Below are positions 1 to 7,807 of a DNA stretch of 64,000 nt, piece by piece. Within the stretch, counting starts at the first letter, position 1; each line of letters starts with the position of its first letter. Below the pieces are notes generated by a model. The model worked only from the letters and a program-made list of their open reading frames with translations. It had not been told where the DNA came from and made no database searches. Location: the NCBI RefSeq assembly GCF_001648555.1, contig NZ_LQXM01000030.1, positions 496,001-560,000 on the forward strand, written 5' to 3'. This DNA is from Rossellomorea aquimaris TF-12 (lineage in GTDB: Bacteria; Bacillota; Bacilli; Bacillales; Bacillaceae_B). The position numbers and the translations under genes are program-made.

Positions 1-589
1 GTCCTAATGTGAGGACACCTTTGAATTCATTTAATACTCTTTCAATGGCGTTGTTCATTCTAGAGGTCGCTTCTCCTCCTGCATTCACCAGCTGTATAAA
101 CCATGTTTTCCAGTGAAGCAGGTGGTAATATAACTCTGTATTCATTTTGATTGCCATTTCTGCAAGTGGCTCATAGGAGGAATTTTTCAAGGAGTCAATT
201 TTCACTTTTTTGGCAACGGTGTAAAAATAGTGTCTCACCACGGCATAAGCCCAGTCGTAGTCAGGTTCTTTCAAATAGTGACCCGGACCATTCACTTCTT
301 CTAGTAAAATGGCATTTTTTCGTTCCGCTGCTTTTCGACCATGAGCTAAATAATCTTGATCTCCTTCACCCAAATCTTCAAGCAACTGATAAAACATGGT
401 GGCATGCCCCATGGTGTCTTGATTAATAGACGAGAAAGCAACATCCTCTTCAATATGGGGAGCCAATCCCAGCCACTCAGAGCCGCGGTAGGCTATGATA
501 AAATCATCATCTGCTAATTGGTAGAGTAAGCTTAGGAGAGCTTTTTTATAATCCGGGTTAGGGATATCACTTGGGCTATTTACTTTCAT
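1..589 (-). CDS. paaC: PaaC, phenylacetyl-CoA epoxidase subunit (partial, 3' end outside window)
   Basis: Read on the minus strand from an ATG at 587-589 to the window edge, giving about 196 residues with no stop. The product begins MKVNSPSDIPNPDYKK and carries the PaaC-type helical segments, including ADDDFIIAYRGSEWLG and INQDTMGHATMFYQLLEDLG. PaaC is the structural partner of the catalytic PaaA in the complex that epoxidises the aromatic ring of phenylacetyl-CoA. The start overlaps the paaB stop by 4 bp (ATGA), so translation is coupled. Usual family length is near 250 residues, so about 50 are missing off the edge. The call rests on the family signature and the gene order paaK-A-B-C. Confidence 0.9.
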   Translation of the reverse strand, partial: MKVNSPSDIPNPDYKKALLSLLYQLADDDFIIAYRGSEWLGLAPHIEEDVAFSSINQDTMGHATMFYQLLEDLGEGDQDYLAHGRKAAERKNAILLEEVNGPGHYLKEPDYDWAYAVVRHYFYTVAKKVKIDSLKNSSYEPLAEMAIKMNTELYYHLLHWKTWFIQLVNAGGEATSRMNNAIERVLNEFKGVLTLG

Positions 590-942
590 TTCTTCTTCAC
601 CAACTCTCCCCATGACATGATTTCTTTTTCATCTAGCATTTCCTGTTCATACTGTCTCCACTTTTTCTTTAAGTAGCCATACCCTTTTGCATTACGATAA
701 TCTTTATTATCCAGTCGTTTTACACTTTCTCTTTCTTCAGGTGTCATCATGCGAACGTCTGAACGTTTGACTACCCAAATATCAGATACAGGCTCTCTTC
801 TCATAAAATTCTCTTGAGCCATTACCATAGCTAATTCATGATTCGGAGCTAGCAGACTGAATTGGTGTTGCATAGGTGCCCCATCTGTTCTCTTGCTAAA
901 CACTTCAAATTCTTGATAAAAATTCTGCCCCTTGTCTGACAT
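586..942 (-). CDS. paaB: PaaB, phenylacetyl-CoA epoxidase small subunit
   Basis: 118 residues, within the usual size range of PaaB. It opens with FYQEFEVFSKRTDGAPMQHQ and contains ENFMRREPVSDIWVVKRSD, both typical of the family. PaaB is a small non-catalytic subunit that bridges PaaA-PaaC units in the ring-1,2-phenylacetyl-CoA epoxidase and is needed for activity in known systems. It starts 14 bp after the paaA stop and overlaps paaC by 4 bp, so it sits inside a translationally coupled operon. A purine-rich GGGAATGAGAGG lies just before the ATG as a modest ribosome binding site. Confidence 0.92.
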   Translation of the reverse strand: MSDKGQNFYQEFEVFSKRTDGAPMQHQFSLLAPNHELAMVMAQENFMRREPVSDIWVVKRSDVRMMTPEERESVKRLDNKDYRNAKGYGYLKKKWRQYEQEMLDEKEIMSWGELVKKK

Positions 943-956
943 CCTCTCATTCCCTT

Positions 957-1922
957 CTAACTAACTTGATCACTAGGGCTAAGTGCTTCACGAACCCAAG
1001 CATTATTGTCATAGGATAATTCTCTTAAACGAAGACGATCCTTCGACTTAGGTCCCTTGTTCTTAATGATTTCCTTAAAGCGATTCCAGTCTGGCTGCTT
1101 GTAGATCCACAGCTCTTTTTCTTCATCGAAATACATGGTTTCATCTGGAAGGGTAAGACCTAATGACAGCATTCTGGGTACATATTTAGTGAAAAAGTCT
1201 TGTCTGAGCTGTTCATTTGTTTTCGTTCGAATTTTGTATTTAATCGTAATATCTTGTTTTGAAGATCCAGTCGTTTTCGCATCTCCAGGTCCAAAGAACA
1301 TAAGAAGAGATTCCCACCAGCGGTCCACGGCATCTTGCACCAACGCTTTTTGATCGTCCGTTCCTTCAGCCAAGGCCATGATGATTGCTTCCCCATGCTG
1401 GGCATGAAAGACTTCCTCAGCGCAAATTCGTTTTAGTGCTCTTGCATAAGGTCCATAAGATGCGCTTAGCATATTGGTCTGGGTAATAATCGCCGCTCCA
1501 TCCACGAGCCAGCCTATTAATCCTGCATCTCCCCAAGTCGGTGCTTCCATATGAAAGACATTATGAAACTTTAAATCTCCTGAGAATAAATCTCTCATAA
1601 TATGTTCTCTCGTTTTTCCATATGGTTTCATCAAATCTTCTGCCACACGAAGTAAAAGCTGCCCATGTCCCATCTCATCTTGAACCTTTGCCATGATTCC
1701 CAGTTTCCGTCTTAAAGAAGGAGCTTTTGGGACCCACTCTTTTTCAGGAAGTGCTCCCATAATCTCACTTATTCCATGCATAGAGATGAGCTTTATTAAA
1801 GCATTCCGGTATTCATCAGGCATCCAATCGTCTGCTTCAATCTTTTCATCAAGTTCAATCTTTTTCATAAACCGTGTCATATTCTCTTCTTCCGTTAGTG
1901 GATTCGATAATAGATCACTCAT
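957..1922 (-). CDS. paaA: PaaA, catalytic subunit of phenylacetyl-CoA epoxidase
   Basis: 321 residues of the ferritin-like di-iron monooxygenase fold. Two carboxylate-histidine motifs are visible: E83-x-x-H86 in QDEMGHGQ, and E170-x-x-H173 in AEEVFHAQHGE. These are the expected iron ligands. Known family chemistry is insertion of one oxygen atom into the aromatic ring of phenylacetyl-CoA, with electrons from a reductase (PaaE-like) that would lie beyond the left edge. A strong AGGAGG precedes the ATG. A 9-bp inverted repeat at 1936-1976 overlaps the stretch just upstream of this ribosome binding site. Confidence 0.95.
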   Translation of the reverse strand: MSDLLSNPLTEEENMTRFMKKIELDEKIEADDWMPDEYRNALIKLISMHGISEIMGALPEKEWVPKAPSLRRKLGIMAKVQDEMGHGQLLLRVAEDLMKPYGKTREHIMRDLFSGDLKFHNVFHMEAPTWGDAGLIGWLVDGAAIITQTNMLSASYGPYARALKRICAEEVFHAQHGEAIIMALAEGTDDQKALVQDAVDRWWESLLMFFGPGDAKTTGSSKQDITIKYKIRTKTNEQLRQDFFTKYVPRMLSLGLTLPDETMYFDEEKELWIYKQPDWNRFKEIIKNKGPKSKDRLRLRELSYDNNAWVREALSPSDQVS

Positions 1923-1935
1923 TGTCCATCCTCCT

Positions 1936-1976
1936 TTATCACGATGTTTTCACGCATCATACGTAATTCGTGATAA
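1936..1976 (-). promoter_or_regulatory. Inverted repeat in the paaK-paaA gap, next to the paaA RBS
   Basis: TTATCACGA at 1936-1944 and TCGTGATAA at 1968-1976 are perfect inverted copies, 23 nt apart. One arm directly abuts the paaA ribosome binding site. It could be an RNA hairpin that tunes paaA translation or an operator for a phenylacetate regulator. Which of these applies is inference. Confidence 0.45.
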
Positions 1977-1995
1977 AAATTTTTAACAAAAAAAT

Positions 1996-3321
1996 TTACT
2001 GAAGCATCGGTTCCTCCCTTAAGTCAACAATACGAATCGCTTTCCCTTCTGAACGAGGAATTTCTTTAGGAGGTCTCACCTTAATATCCATTGAGACATA
2101 GCAATGATCTTTCATTAACCCCTTTACCTTTGCTTCTAATTCATTTATTTTTTCATGTTGTATATCTTTTGAAACCTTACGATAGAATTCATCTGTTATT
2201 TCAACCTGCAATTCAACAAGATCAAGTGCCCCTTTTTTCTTTAAGTGAACCTGATAATGAGGAGCTAACTCCCCAACCTGTAATAAGAAATGCTCCATTT
2301 CGGAAGGGAATACATTGACACCTCTAATGATCAGCATGTCATCGACTCTTCCCTTCACTCTGGACATTTTCACTGTTGTTCTTCCACAAGAGCACTTTCC
2401 GTGTTGAATCGAGGCGATATCTCCTGTCCGGTAACGAATAATTGGGAAGGCTTCCTTCGTTAAGCTCGTAAAAACAAGTTCACCCACCTCTCCTTCAGGT
2501 AAAGGTTCTAATGTATCCGGATGAATCACTTCCACAAGAAAATGGTCTTCAGCAATATGAAGTCCCTCCTGAGCTTCATGACATTCCATCGCCACTCCCG
2601 GCCCAATGACTTCACTAAGACCGTAAATATCACAAGCTTTAATACCAAGCTTTTCTTCGAGAGTTACTCTCATTGAGTTTGACCATGGTTCTGCTCCGAA
2701 TATTCCGTATTGTAACGATAATATTGACGGATCTTTTCCTTCTGCTTCCATGGTTTCAGCTAAATTCAGAATGTAGGAAGGAGTTCCACAAATGACAGTT
2801 GGTTTAAAATCTTCTATTAAGGTAATCTGTCTGGACATGTTCCCACCGGAAACAGGAACGGTAATCATTCCTAACTTTTCGCTTCCATAATGAAGACCAA
2901 GTCCACCGGTAAAGAGTCCGTAGCCGTATGCGTTATGTAGTACTTCTCCAGGACGACCTCCTGCCATGGCGATTGAACGTGCTACAATATCTCCCCACAT
3001 GTGTATATCATTCTGAGTATATCCAACGACTGTCGGCTTTCCACTTGTTCCGGAAGATGCATGTACCCTGACCATCTCTTCGCGCTTCACAGCAAACAGG
3101 CCAAAGGGATAATGATCCCTCAAATCCTTCTTCGTTGTAAGCGGTAACATTTTTATGTCTGACAAAGACTTGATATCTTCGGGCTTCAGTTGTCTCTTAT
3201 CAAAATGCTCTCGATAAAAAGGGACATGGTTATAAACGACATGAGCAACTCTTTGAAGTCGTTCTAGTTGAAGGCGCTCCATTTGCGTTCGACTGACCGT
3301 TTCAATCTCATGCAAAATCAT
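1996..3321 (-). CDS. paaK: PaaK, phenylacetate-CoA ligase
   Basis: 441 residues, the normal length for PaaK. It belongs to the adenylate-forming (ANL) superfamily: the phosphate-binding loop HASSGTSGKPTVVGY lies near residues 88-101, and the YRTGD motif lies near residue 300 before the mobile C-terminal domain. The enzyme activates phenylacetate with ATP and CoA to give phenylacetyl-CoA, the substrate of PaaABC encoded just downstream. The start has AGGGAGG 8 nt upstream. The gene is first in the operon, behind a promoter at 3418-3446. Confidence 0.95.
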   Translation of the reverse strand: MILHEIETVSRTQMERLQLERLQRVAHVVYNHVPFYREHFDKRQLKPEDIKSLSDIKMLPLTTKKDLRDHYPFGLFAVKREEMVRVHASSGTSGKPTVVGYTQNDIHMWGDIVARSIAMAGGRPGEVLHNAYGYGLFTGGLGLHYGSEKLGMITVPVSGGNMSRQITLIEDFKPTVICGTPSYILNLAETMEAEGKDPSILSLQYGIFGAEPWSNSMRVTLEEKLGIKACDIYGLSEVIGPGVAMECHEAQEGLHIAEDHFLVEVIHPDTLEPLPEGEVGELVFTSLTKEAFPIIRYRTGDIASIQHGKCSCGRTTVKMSRVKGRVDDMLIIRGVNVFPSEMEHFLLQVGELAPHYQVHLKKKGALDLVELQVEITDEFYRKVSKDIQHEKINELEAKVKGLMKDHCYVSMDIKVRPPKEIPRSEGKAIRIVDLREEPMLQ

Positions 3322-3417
3322 TATGCGTGCCTCCCTATTTTCTCCATTATATAAACCTATATTTATATAACGTTAATAATTCGTTTGTGTAAATATGTGT
3401 TATATTTAACTACTCAA

Positions 3418-3446
3418 AAGATAACGCCTTTACAGAAAATTGTCAA
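3418..3446 (-). promoter_or_regulatory. Probable sigma-A promoter of the paa operon
   Basis: On the minus strand TTGACA (3441-3446), a 17-nt spacer and TATCTT (3418-3423) fit the vegetative consensus. Between this and paaK lies an AT-rich stretch with an imperfect AACG-N9-CGTT dyad near 3369-3385 that could be a repressor site. This is inferred from sequence only. Confidence 0.5.
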
Positions 3447-3559
3447 TATATTTTCAGAAAATTTAATAATTAATCTTGCGCTTTTTTAAGGTAATTGAAG
3501 GACAACGACTAACCATGCAGAATTGATTAATAGACTCATGATTATAGGAGGGCGATTCT

Positions 3560-4462
3560 ATGACAATCTATGAAGTGACGAAACAAATTCAATCGTTGGA
3601 ATTGGAAATTATGACAAAGAAAAAACAGCTTGCCGAACTCCGGAAAGAACAAAGCTTACAAATAGTAGAAAACTACATGTTTCAGACCGTCGACCACTAC
3701 ACGATTACTCTTAAAGAATTATTTAAAGATAAGAATCAATTAATCATCATTCATAATATGGGCAGCACTTGTCGTTACTGTTCCATGTGGGCTGACGGCT
3801 TTAATGGTATCTATCATCATTTACTTCCATCCTGTGAATTTGTTCTTTCTTCACCTGATGACCCCATTGTTCAAGAAGACTTTGCTGCTTCTAAAGGATG
3901 GTCCTTTCCAATGGTATCTTCTAAGGAAAGTACATTTTCAGAAGATCTTGGTTTTAAAAATGAACAAGGGTTTATGCCTGGAGTCTCCACTTTTACCAAG
4001 GACACCGAAGGAACTATTTTCCACCATCATTCTGCTTTTTTTGGCCCTCATGATGAATACTGTGTAACCTATTCACTTCTTGATTTATTGCCGTCGGGTT
4101 CAGAGGATTTTGTCCCCCAATTAAAACGGTCGAACTCTTCCTTTCAACTAACGAATAACGTGGCCGTCGGTGTGAAGAATTATGAGAATGCTCTTCAGTT
4201 TTACTCAACTATTCTCGGCATGAAAGCTGTCAGCCAAGGGGAGACGGAAACAAAGTTTTCAATGAACGGAGTCAACTTCTTCATTGAAAACAGCGATAAA
4301 AATACCGTACATTTTGAATTTGCAGTAGATGATTTTCAGAGTTCAAAACAGAAGCTTCTTGATAGCGGCTGCACAGTGGATAAGACCCATTCCTCTAAAA
4401 GCGAAATGATTTCAGATCCTTATGGTTTAAAATTTCATTTGTATGAGATAAAAAAAGGCTAA
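3560..4462 (+). CDS. DUF899 (thioredoxin-like) domain fused to a VOC/glyoxalase-like domain
   Basis: 300 residues in two parts. Residues about 1-185 resemble DUF899 proteins, a thioredoxin-fold family, with a CRYC motif in MGSTCRYCSMWADG followed by the DDP and FPMVSS segments typical of the family. Residues about 195-300 look like a vicinal-oxygen-chelate domain (VGVKNYENALQFYSTILGMK, ending in the DPYGLKFHLYE strand typical of bleomycin-resistance/glyoxalase folds). A short coiled-coil-like helix leads the protein. No function can be given; the CxxC suggests thiol redox chemistry. It is monocistronic, with AGGAGG before the ATG and a strong terminator after the stop. Confidence 0.75.
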   Translation: MTIYEVTKQIQSLELEIMTKKKQLAELRKEQSLQIVENYMFQTVDHYTITLKELFKDKNQLIIIHNMGSTCRYCSMWADGFNGIYHHLLPSCEFVLSSPDDPIVQEDFAASKGWSFPMVSSKESTFSEDLGFKNEQGFMPGVSTFTKDTEGTIFHHHSAFFGPHDEYCVTYSLLDLLPSGSEDFVPQLKRSNSSFQLTNNVAVGVKNYENALQFYSTILGMKAVSQGETETKFSMNGVNFFIENSDKNTVHFEFAVDDFQSSKQKLLDSGCTVDKTHSSKSEMISDPYGLKFHLYEIKKG

Positions 4463-4466
4463 ATAA

Positions 4467-4505
4467 AAAGGCTTGCTTTAGAAAAAAATTCTAAAGCAAG
4501 CCTTT
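4467..4505. terminator. Bidirectional terminator
   Basis: A 17-bp perfect stem (4467-4483 with 4489-4505) and 5-nt loop, flanked by A- and T-rich ends. It serves the convergent DUF899-VOC and efflux pump genes. Confidence 0.9.
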
Positions 4506-4510
4506 GCTCT

Positions 4511-6115
4511 TTATTCAGAATAAGCTGGGTTTAGTTTGGTTCCTTCAGCTTCTTCTTGTTCTGCCTTTAATTCTTTATCACGTTTAATTTTACCGTTTCC
4601 TACTGATAGAGCTACGCCTACCCCAATTGAAATAAACACAAGTCCTGTTAAAAATACAGTTGTGAATGAATCAGACCATGCCGTTTCAATAGAAGCTATC
4701 ACGATACTCCCTATCTCTTTAGGAGCTTGAAGTAAGCTTGGTGTCACAAGTAACCCGAATAGAGCATCCGTTTTTTCACTTAGTATGGCTAGAATTTGAC
4801 CAGCAGCAGGATTTTGTTGCTGTTCTGTCACTTCCTTCATATTCCCCTGGAGAGACTGATTCATTACAGCATTTAAAACGGTAATTCCAATAGTTCCTCC
4901 AATGGATCGGAAGAAGGTTGAAGCAGAAGTTACTGCTCCTAATTTTGATTTAGGAAATTCATTTTGTACCGCAATCATCAGCGTTGGCATGACAAGACCC
5001 ATACCAAATCCCATCACGATCATAAAGAGATAAGCCGTAAATACTTTTGAAGATGGCCCCATAGTACTCATTAGGAAAAATCCTACTAACGTAATGACCA
5101 TACCCATCGTTAGAACTGTACGGTATTTGAGTTTTAATAACAGCCTACCTCCAATGACGCTGGCTGTAATTAAAGCGATCATCATGGGAGTCATAGTAGA
5201 CCCTGCTTGAGTAGGCGTTACTCCCAGTATTCCCTGCATAAACATCGGTACGAACATAATGGCACCAAACATCCCTAACCCTAACAGGAAGCCCAATGCA
5301 TTCGTTGTGGCAAATACTCTATTTTTAAATAAACTTAAATCCAAGATTGGTTCTTTTGCTTTTTTTTCAATGAATCCGAAGACAAGTAATAACAGTAAAG
5401 AGCCACCAAAGAGAAGGAAACTTGTTCCAGATACCCAATCAAATTTGTCCCCGCCAAAATTGAGACCAAGCAATAATAGAACCAGGGCTGGAATAAGAGT
5501 CATGATTCCTAAGTAATCAATGCTAACTTTTTCTTTTGAACGACCAATATTTTCATATTTCAGACCTACAAATAAAAGGAGAGCTGATAATAAACCAAAT
5601 GGAACATTGATTAAGAAAATCCAATGCCAGCTAATCGTATCAACAATAAATCCACCAATAAATGGACCAATAACTGAACTTAAACCGAATAATGCTCCAA
5701 AAACACCCTGCCATTTTGCACGTTGCTCAGCTGTAAAAATATCACCGATAATGGTTTGTGATAGTGGCATAATCATTCCTCCACCAATCCCTTGCAGTCC
5801 TCGATACAGGACTAACTGCTCCATTGAAGTGGCTGTGGCACACAAGCCTGAACCGATAATAAAAATGATGACTCCAATTAGGTATAATAATCGTCTTCCA
5901 TATAAGTCCGATAATTTACCTACAATGGGTGTGACGGATGTGGATGTGATTAAATAGGCTGTTGTGACCCATGCAAAAATTGAAAAACCATTCAATTCTG
6001 CAATAATGGTCGGCATTGCTGTACCAACTACTGTTTGTTCTAAGGCACTGAAAAACATACCGATAATTAATCCAGTAAGAACTAAGCGTCTGTTAATTCC
6101 TTGTTGAACGGTCAT
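4511..6115 (-). CDS. DHA2-family drug:proton antiporter (14 TM MFS)
   Basis: 534 residues with about 14 predicted membrane helices. The N-terminal LEQTVVGTAMPTIIAEL stretch and the loop motif GKLSDLYGRR (motif A) mark the EmrB/QacA-type DHA2 family of the major facilitator superfamily; GIGGGMIMPLSQTIIGD follows. These pumps export hydrophobic or cationic drugs using the proton gradient. The gene lies 11 bp downstream of a marR gene in the same direction, so the pump is probably repressed by that MarR protein and induced by its ligand. The actual substrate cannot be read from the sequence. Confidence 0.88.
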   Translation of the reverse strand: MTVQQGINRRLVLTGLIIGMFFSALEQTVVGTAMPTIIAELNGFSIFAWVTTAYLITSTSVTPIVGKLSDLYGRRLLYLIGVIIFIIGSGLCATATSMEQLVLYRGLQGIGGGMIMPLSQTIIGDIFTAEQRAKWQGVFGALFGLSSVIGPFIGGFIVDTISWHWIFLINVPFGLLSALLLFVGLKYENIGRSKEKVSIDYLGIMTLIPALVLLLLGLNFGGDKFDWVSGTSFLLFGGSLLLLLVFGFIEKKAKEPILDLSLFKNRVFATTNALGFLLGLGMFGAIMFVPMFMQGILGVTPTQAGSTMTPMMIALITASVIGGRLLLKLKYRTVLTMGMVITLVGFFLMSTMGPSSKVFTAYLFMIVMGFGMGLVMPTLMIAVQNEFPKSKLGAVTSASTFFRSIGGTIGITVLNAVMNQSLQGNMKEVTEQQQNPAAGQILAILSEKTDALFGLLVTPSLLQAPKEIGSIVIASIETAWSDSFTTVFLTGLVFISIGVGVALSVGNGKIKRDKELKAEQEEAEGTKLNPAYSE

Positions 6116-6126
6116 ACTATTCTCCC

Positions 6127-6582
6127 CTATTCTGTTAAATCTTTCTCTATCGCCGCTGCTAATTTTTCATAAATTGAGACAAATCTATCGACATCATCTT
6201 CCTCGAGATAGGATAAGTAACGAGTGAATATTTCTCTTCTTAATGTCTTTGCTTTTTCAAAAGCCTCTTTTCCTTCCGAGGTGAGGGCTAATTTAACAAT
6301 TCGCCTATCCCTTTCATCACGCTCACGAGTTACAAATTTATTTTTAAGTAAGCGATCAATCATCACTGTAATCGCACTGGGTTTAACATCTAATTGTTCA
6401 GCCAACTCAGTTGACTTCGTACTATCTGTTGTTGATAAAAGGGAAAGAATATAAAATTGTGGACCTGTTAATTTCAATTCTTTTAAAGTAGTAGCCATGT
6501 CCTGCTGAATTTGACGATTGGATACTTGAAATACTCTAAATAAACGATCTATATATACATTTTTAATTTGGTCTTCGTTCAC
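6127..6582 (-). CDS. MarR-family transcriptional regulator
   Basis: A winged-helix regulator of 151 residues if it begins at the GTG at 6580-6582, which has GGAGGG placed 5-7 nt upstream. An in-frame ATG at 6607-6609 has no ribosome binding site. The DNA-binding helix region reads STELAEQLDVKPSAITVMIDRLLKN and the wing contains RERDERDRRIVKLALT, both classic MarR features. It precedes the efflux pump gene by 11 bp, which suggests local repression relieved by a small molecule. A 25-bp dyad just upstream is its likely operator. Confidence 0.9.
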   Translation of the reverse strand: MNEDQIKNVYIDRLFRVFQVSNRQIQQDMATTLKELKLTGPQFYILSLLSTTDSTKSTELAEQLDVKPSAITVMIDRLLKNKFVTRERDERDRRIVKLALTSEGKEAFEKAKTLRREIFTRYLSYLEEDDVDRFVSIYEKLAAAIEKDLTE

Positions 6583-6610
6583 ATTCTCCCTCCATTTCAT
6601 TTCACTCATA

Positions 6611-6635
6611 TAATATTTAACCTATTTAAATATTA
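6611..6635. promoter_or_regulatory. Candidate MarR operator
   Basis: A perfect 10-bp inverted repeat, TAATATTTAA and TTAAATATTA, separated by CCTAT. It lies 29-53 bp upstream of the marR start, the usual place for an autoregulatory site. AT-rich dyads of this size are typical MarR targets. Confidence 0.5.
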
Positions 6636-6815
6636 ATTATGTTATGTAAAAAAGTCAACATTGTTTTCTTCCTCAAAAATTGTCTGAAAAAAGCCATAAT
6701 AAAGACTTTTATAAGAAAATGCTTTCATCAAAATTTATCATTTACAGTGAAGTTTCCTATCTTTATAATCGGGTTGATTGTTTTTTAACTCTCAATAAAG
6801 GAAGGAGCTCGCTCC

Positions 6816-7661
6816 GTGATGAAACAAATTCAATCCTTATTCAATATTGTACTCGGCGCATTCTTGATAGCCTTAAATATACATTTCTTCCTGTCACCAA
6901 ATATGGTTGGCACAGGCGGAACCAGTGGAGCAGGAATTGTTCTAGCTCAATTTATTGATTTACCGGTTGGTGTGTTGATGTTCACACTTGATATGGTTTT
7001 ATTTATTCTAGGCCTTATTCTGATTGGTCCAAGTTTTGGCGTCAAAACCATTTTCGCCAGTCTTTCACTAAGTGGAATGGTGTGGGGATTAGAAGTATTC
7101 CTCCCTCTTCACAATCCCATTAGTCACGATGTCTTAATTCAAATTGTGATAGGTACCATGATTGGAGCCATTGGTGTTGCCATGGTTTTTAATGAAGAAG
7201 CATCAGCAGGTGGAACAGGTGTCCTTGCAAAGATCATTCATAAATTCACCGGTCTTGAGCTTGGACGTGCTGTACTTGCCTCAGATGTTGTCATTGTGAC
7301 CGCTTCTGCATGTTTCTTTGGGATTCAAATTGGTCTCTACGCATTTCTGGGTTTATTAATTAAAGGAATGCTCATTGATCGTACTCTTCAATTTTTTAAT
7401 GAAAACAAGGAAATTGTTATTATTAGTGAACACAGCGAAGAAATTACACAGTTTATCGTAGATGATTTAGAAAAGGGTGCCACCATTCATTCGGCAAAAG
7501 GAGCGTTTTCCAACGATCAAAAAGAAGTCATCACCACCATTCTTGGTCGTAAAGACTTCTCAAAATTGAAATCGTATATTCAAAATACTGATGAAAAAGC
7601 ATTTATTACGGTCCATAGCATGAATGAGATTTGGGGACATAACTTTAAATCTGTTGCTTAG
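6816..7661 (+). CDS. YitT-family membrane protein (DUF161 plus DUF2179)
   Basis: 281 residues: about five or six membrane helices in the first 190 residues (DUF161/YitT fold), then a soluble DUF2179 domain of about 80 residues rich in short strands (EIVIISEHSEEITQFIVDD). The motif GTGGTSGAGIVLAQ is characteristic of YitT proteins. Bacilli carry several paralogues; their biochemical role is not settled. GGAAGGAG lies upstream, with either GTG 6816 or the adjacent ATG 6819 as start. It stands alone between a divergent marR and a convergent yfmM. Confidence 0.88.
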   Translation: MMKQIQSLFNIVLGAFLIALNIHFFLSPNMVGTGGTSGAGIVLAQFIDLPVGVLMFTLDMVLFILGLILIGPSFGVKTIFASLSLSGMVWGLEVFLPLHNPISHDVLIQIVIGTMIGAIGVAMVFNEEASAGGTGVLAKIIHKFTGLELGRAVLASDVVIVTASACFFGIQIGLYAFLGLLIKGMLIDRTLQFFNENKEIVIISEHSEEITQFIVDDLEKGATIHSAKGAFSNDQKEVITTILGRKDFSKLKSYIQNTDEKAFITVHSMNEIWGHNFKSVA

Positions 7662-7756
7662 AGTGAGTTATGAGCACACCATTTTTTTCGATTTATGAGC
7701 CGTTTCTAGAAATTAATAGGCCATTTTAAATATTTATATTCCTTTAACCAATGTAA

Positions 7757-7802
7757 AAAAGCCGGATCTTTTAGCAATACAATGCTAAAGATCCGGCTTT
7801 TA
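7757..7802. terminator. Bidirectional terminator
   Basis: AAAAGCCGGATCTTTTAGCA pairs with TGCTAAAGATCCGGCTTTTA across a 6-nt loop, with one bulged base. It separates the convergent yitT-like and yfmM genes. Confidence 0.9.
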
Positions 7803-7807
7803 TTAAA

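Noticed and set aside
151..426. 91-codon ORF on the plus strand
   Set aside because: It is a shadow of paaC on the other strand.
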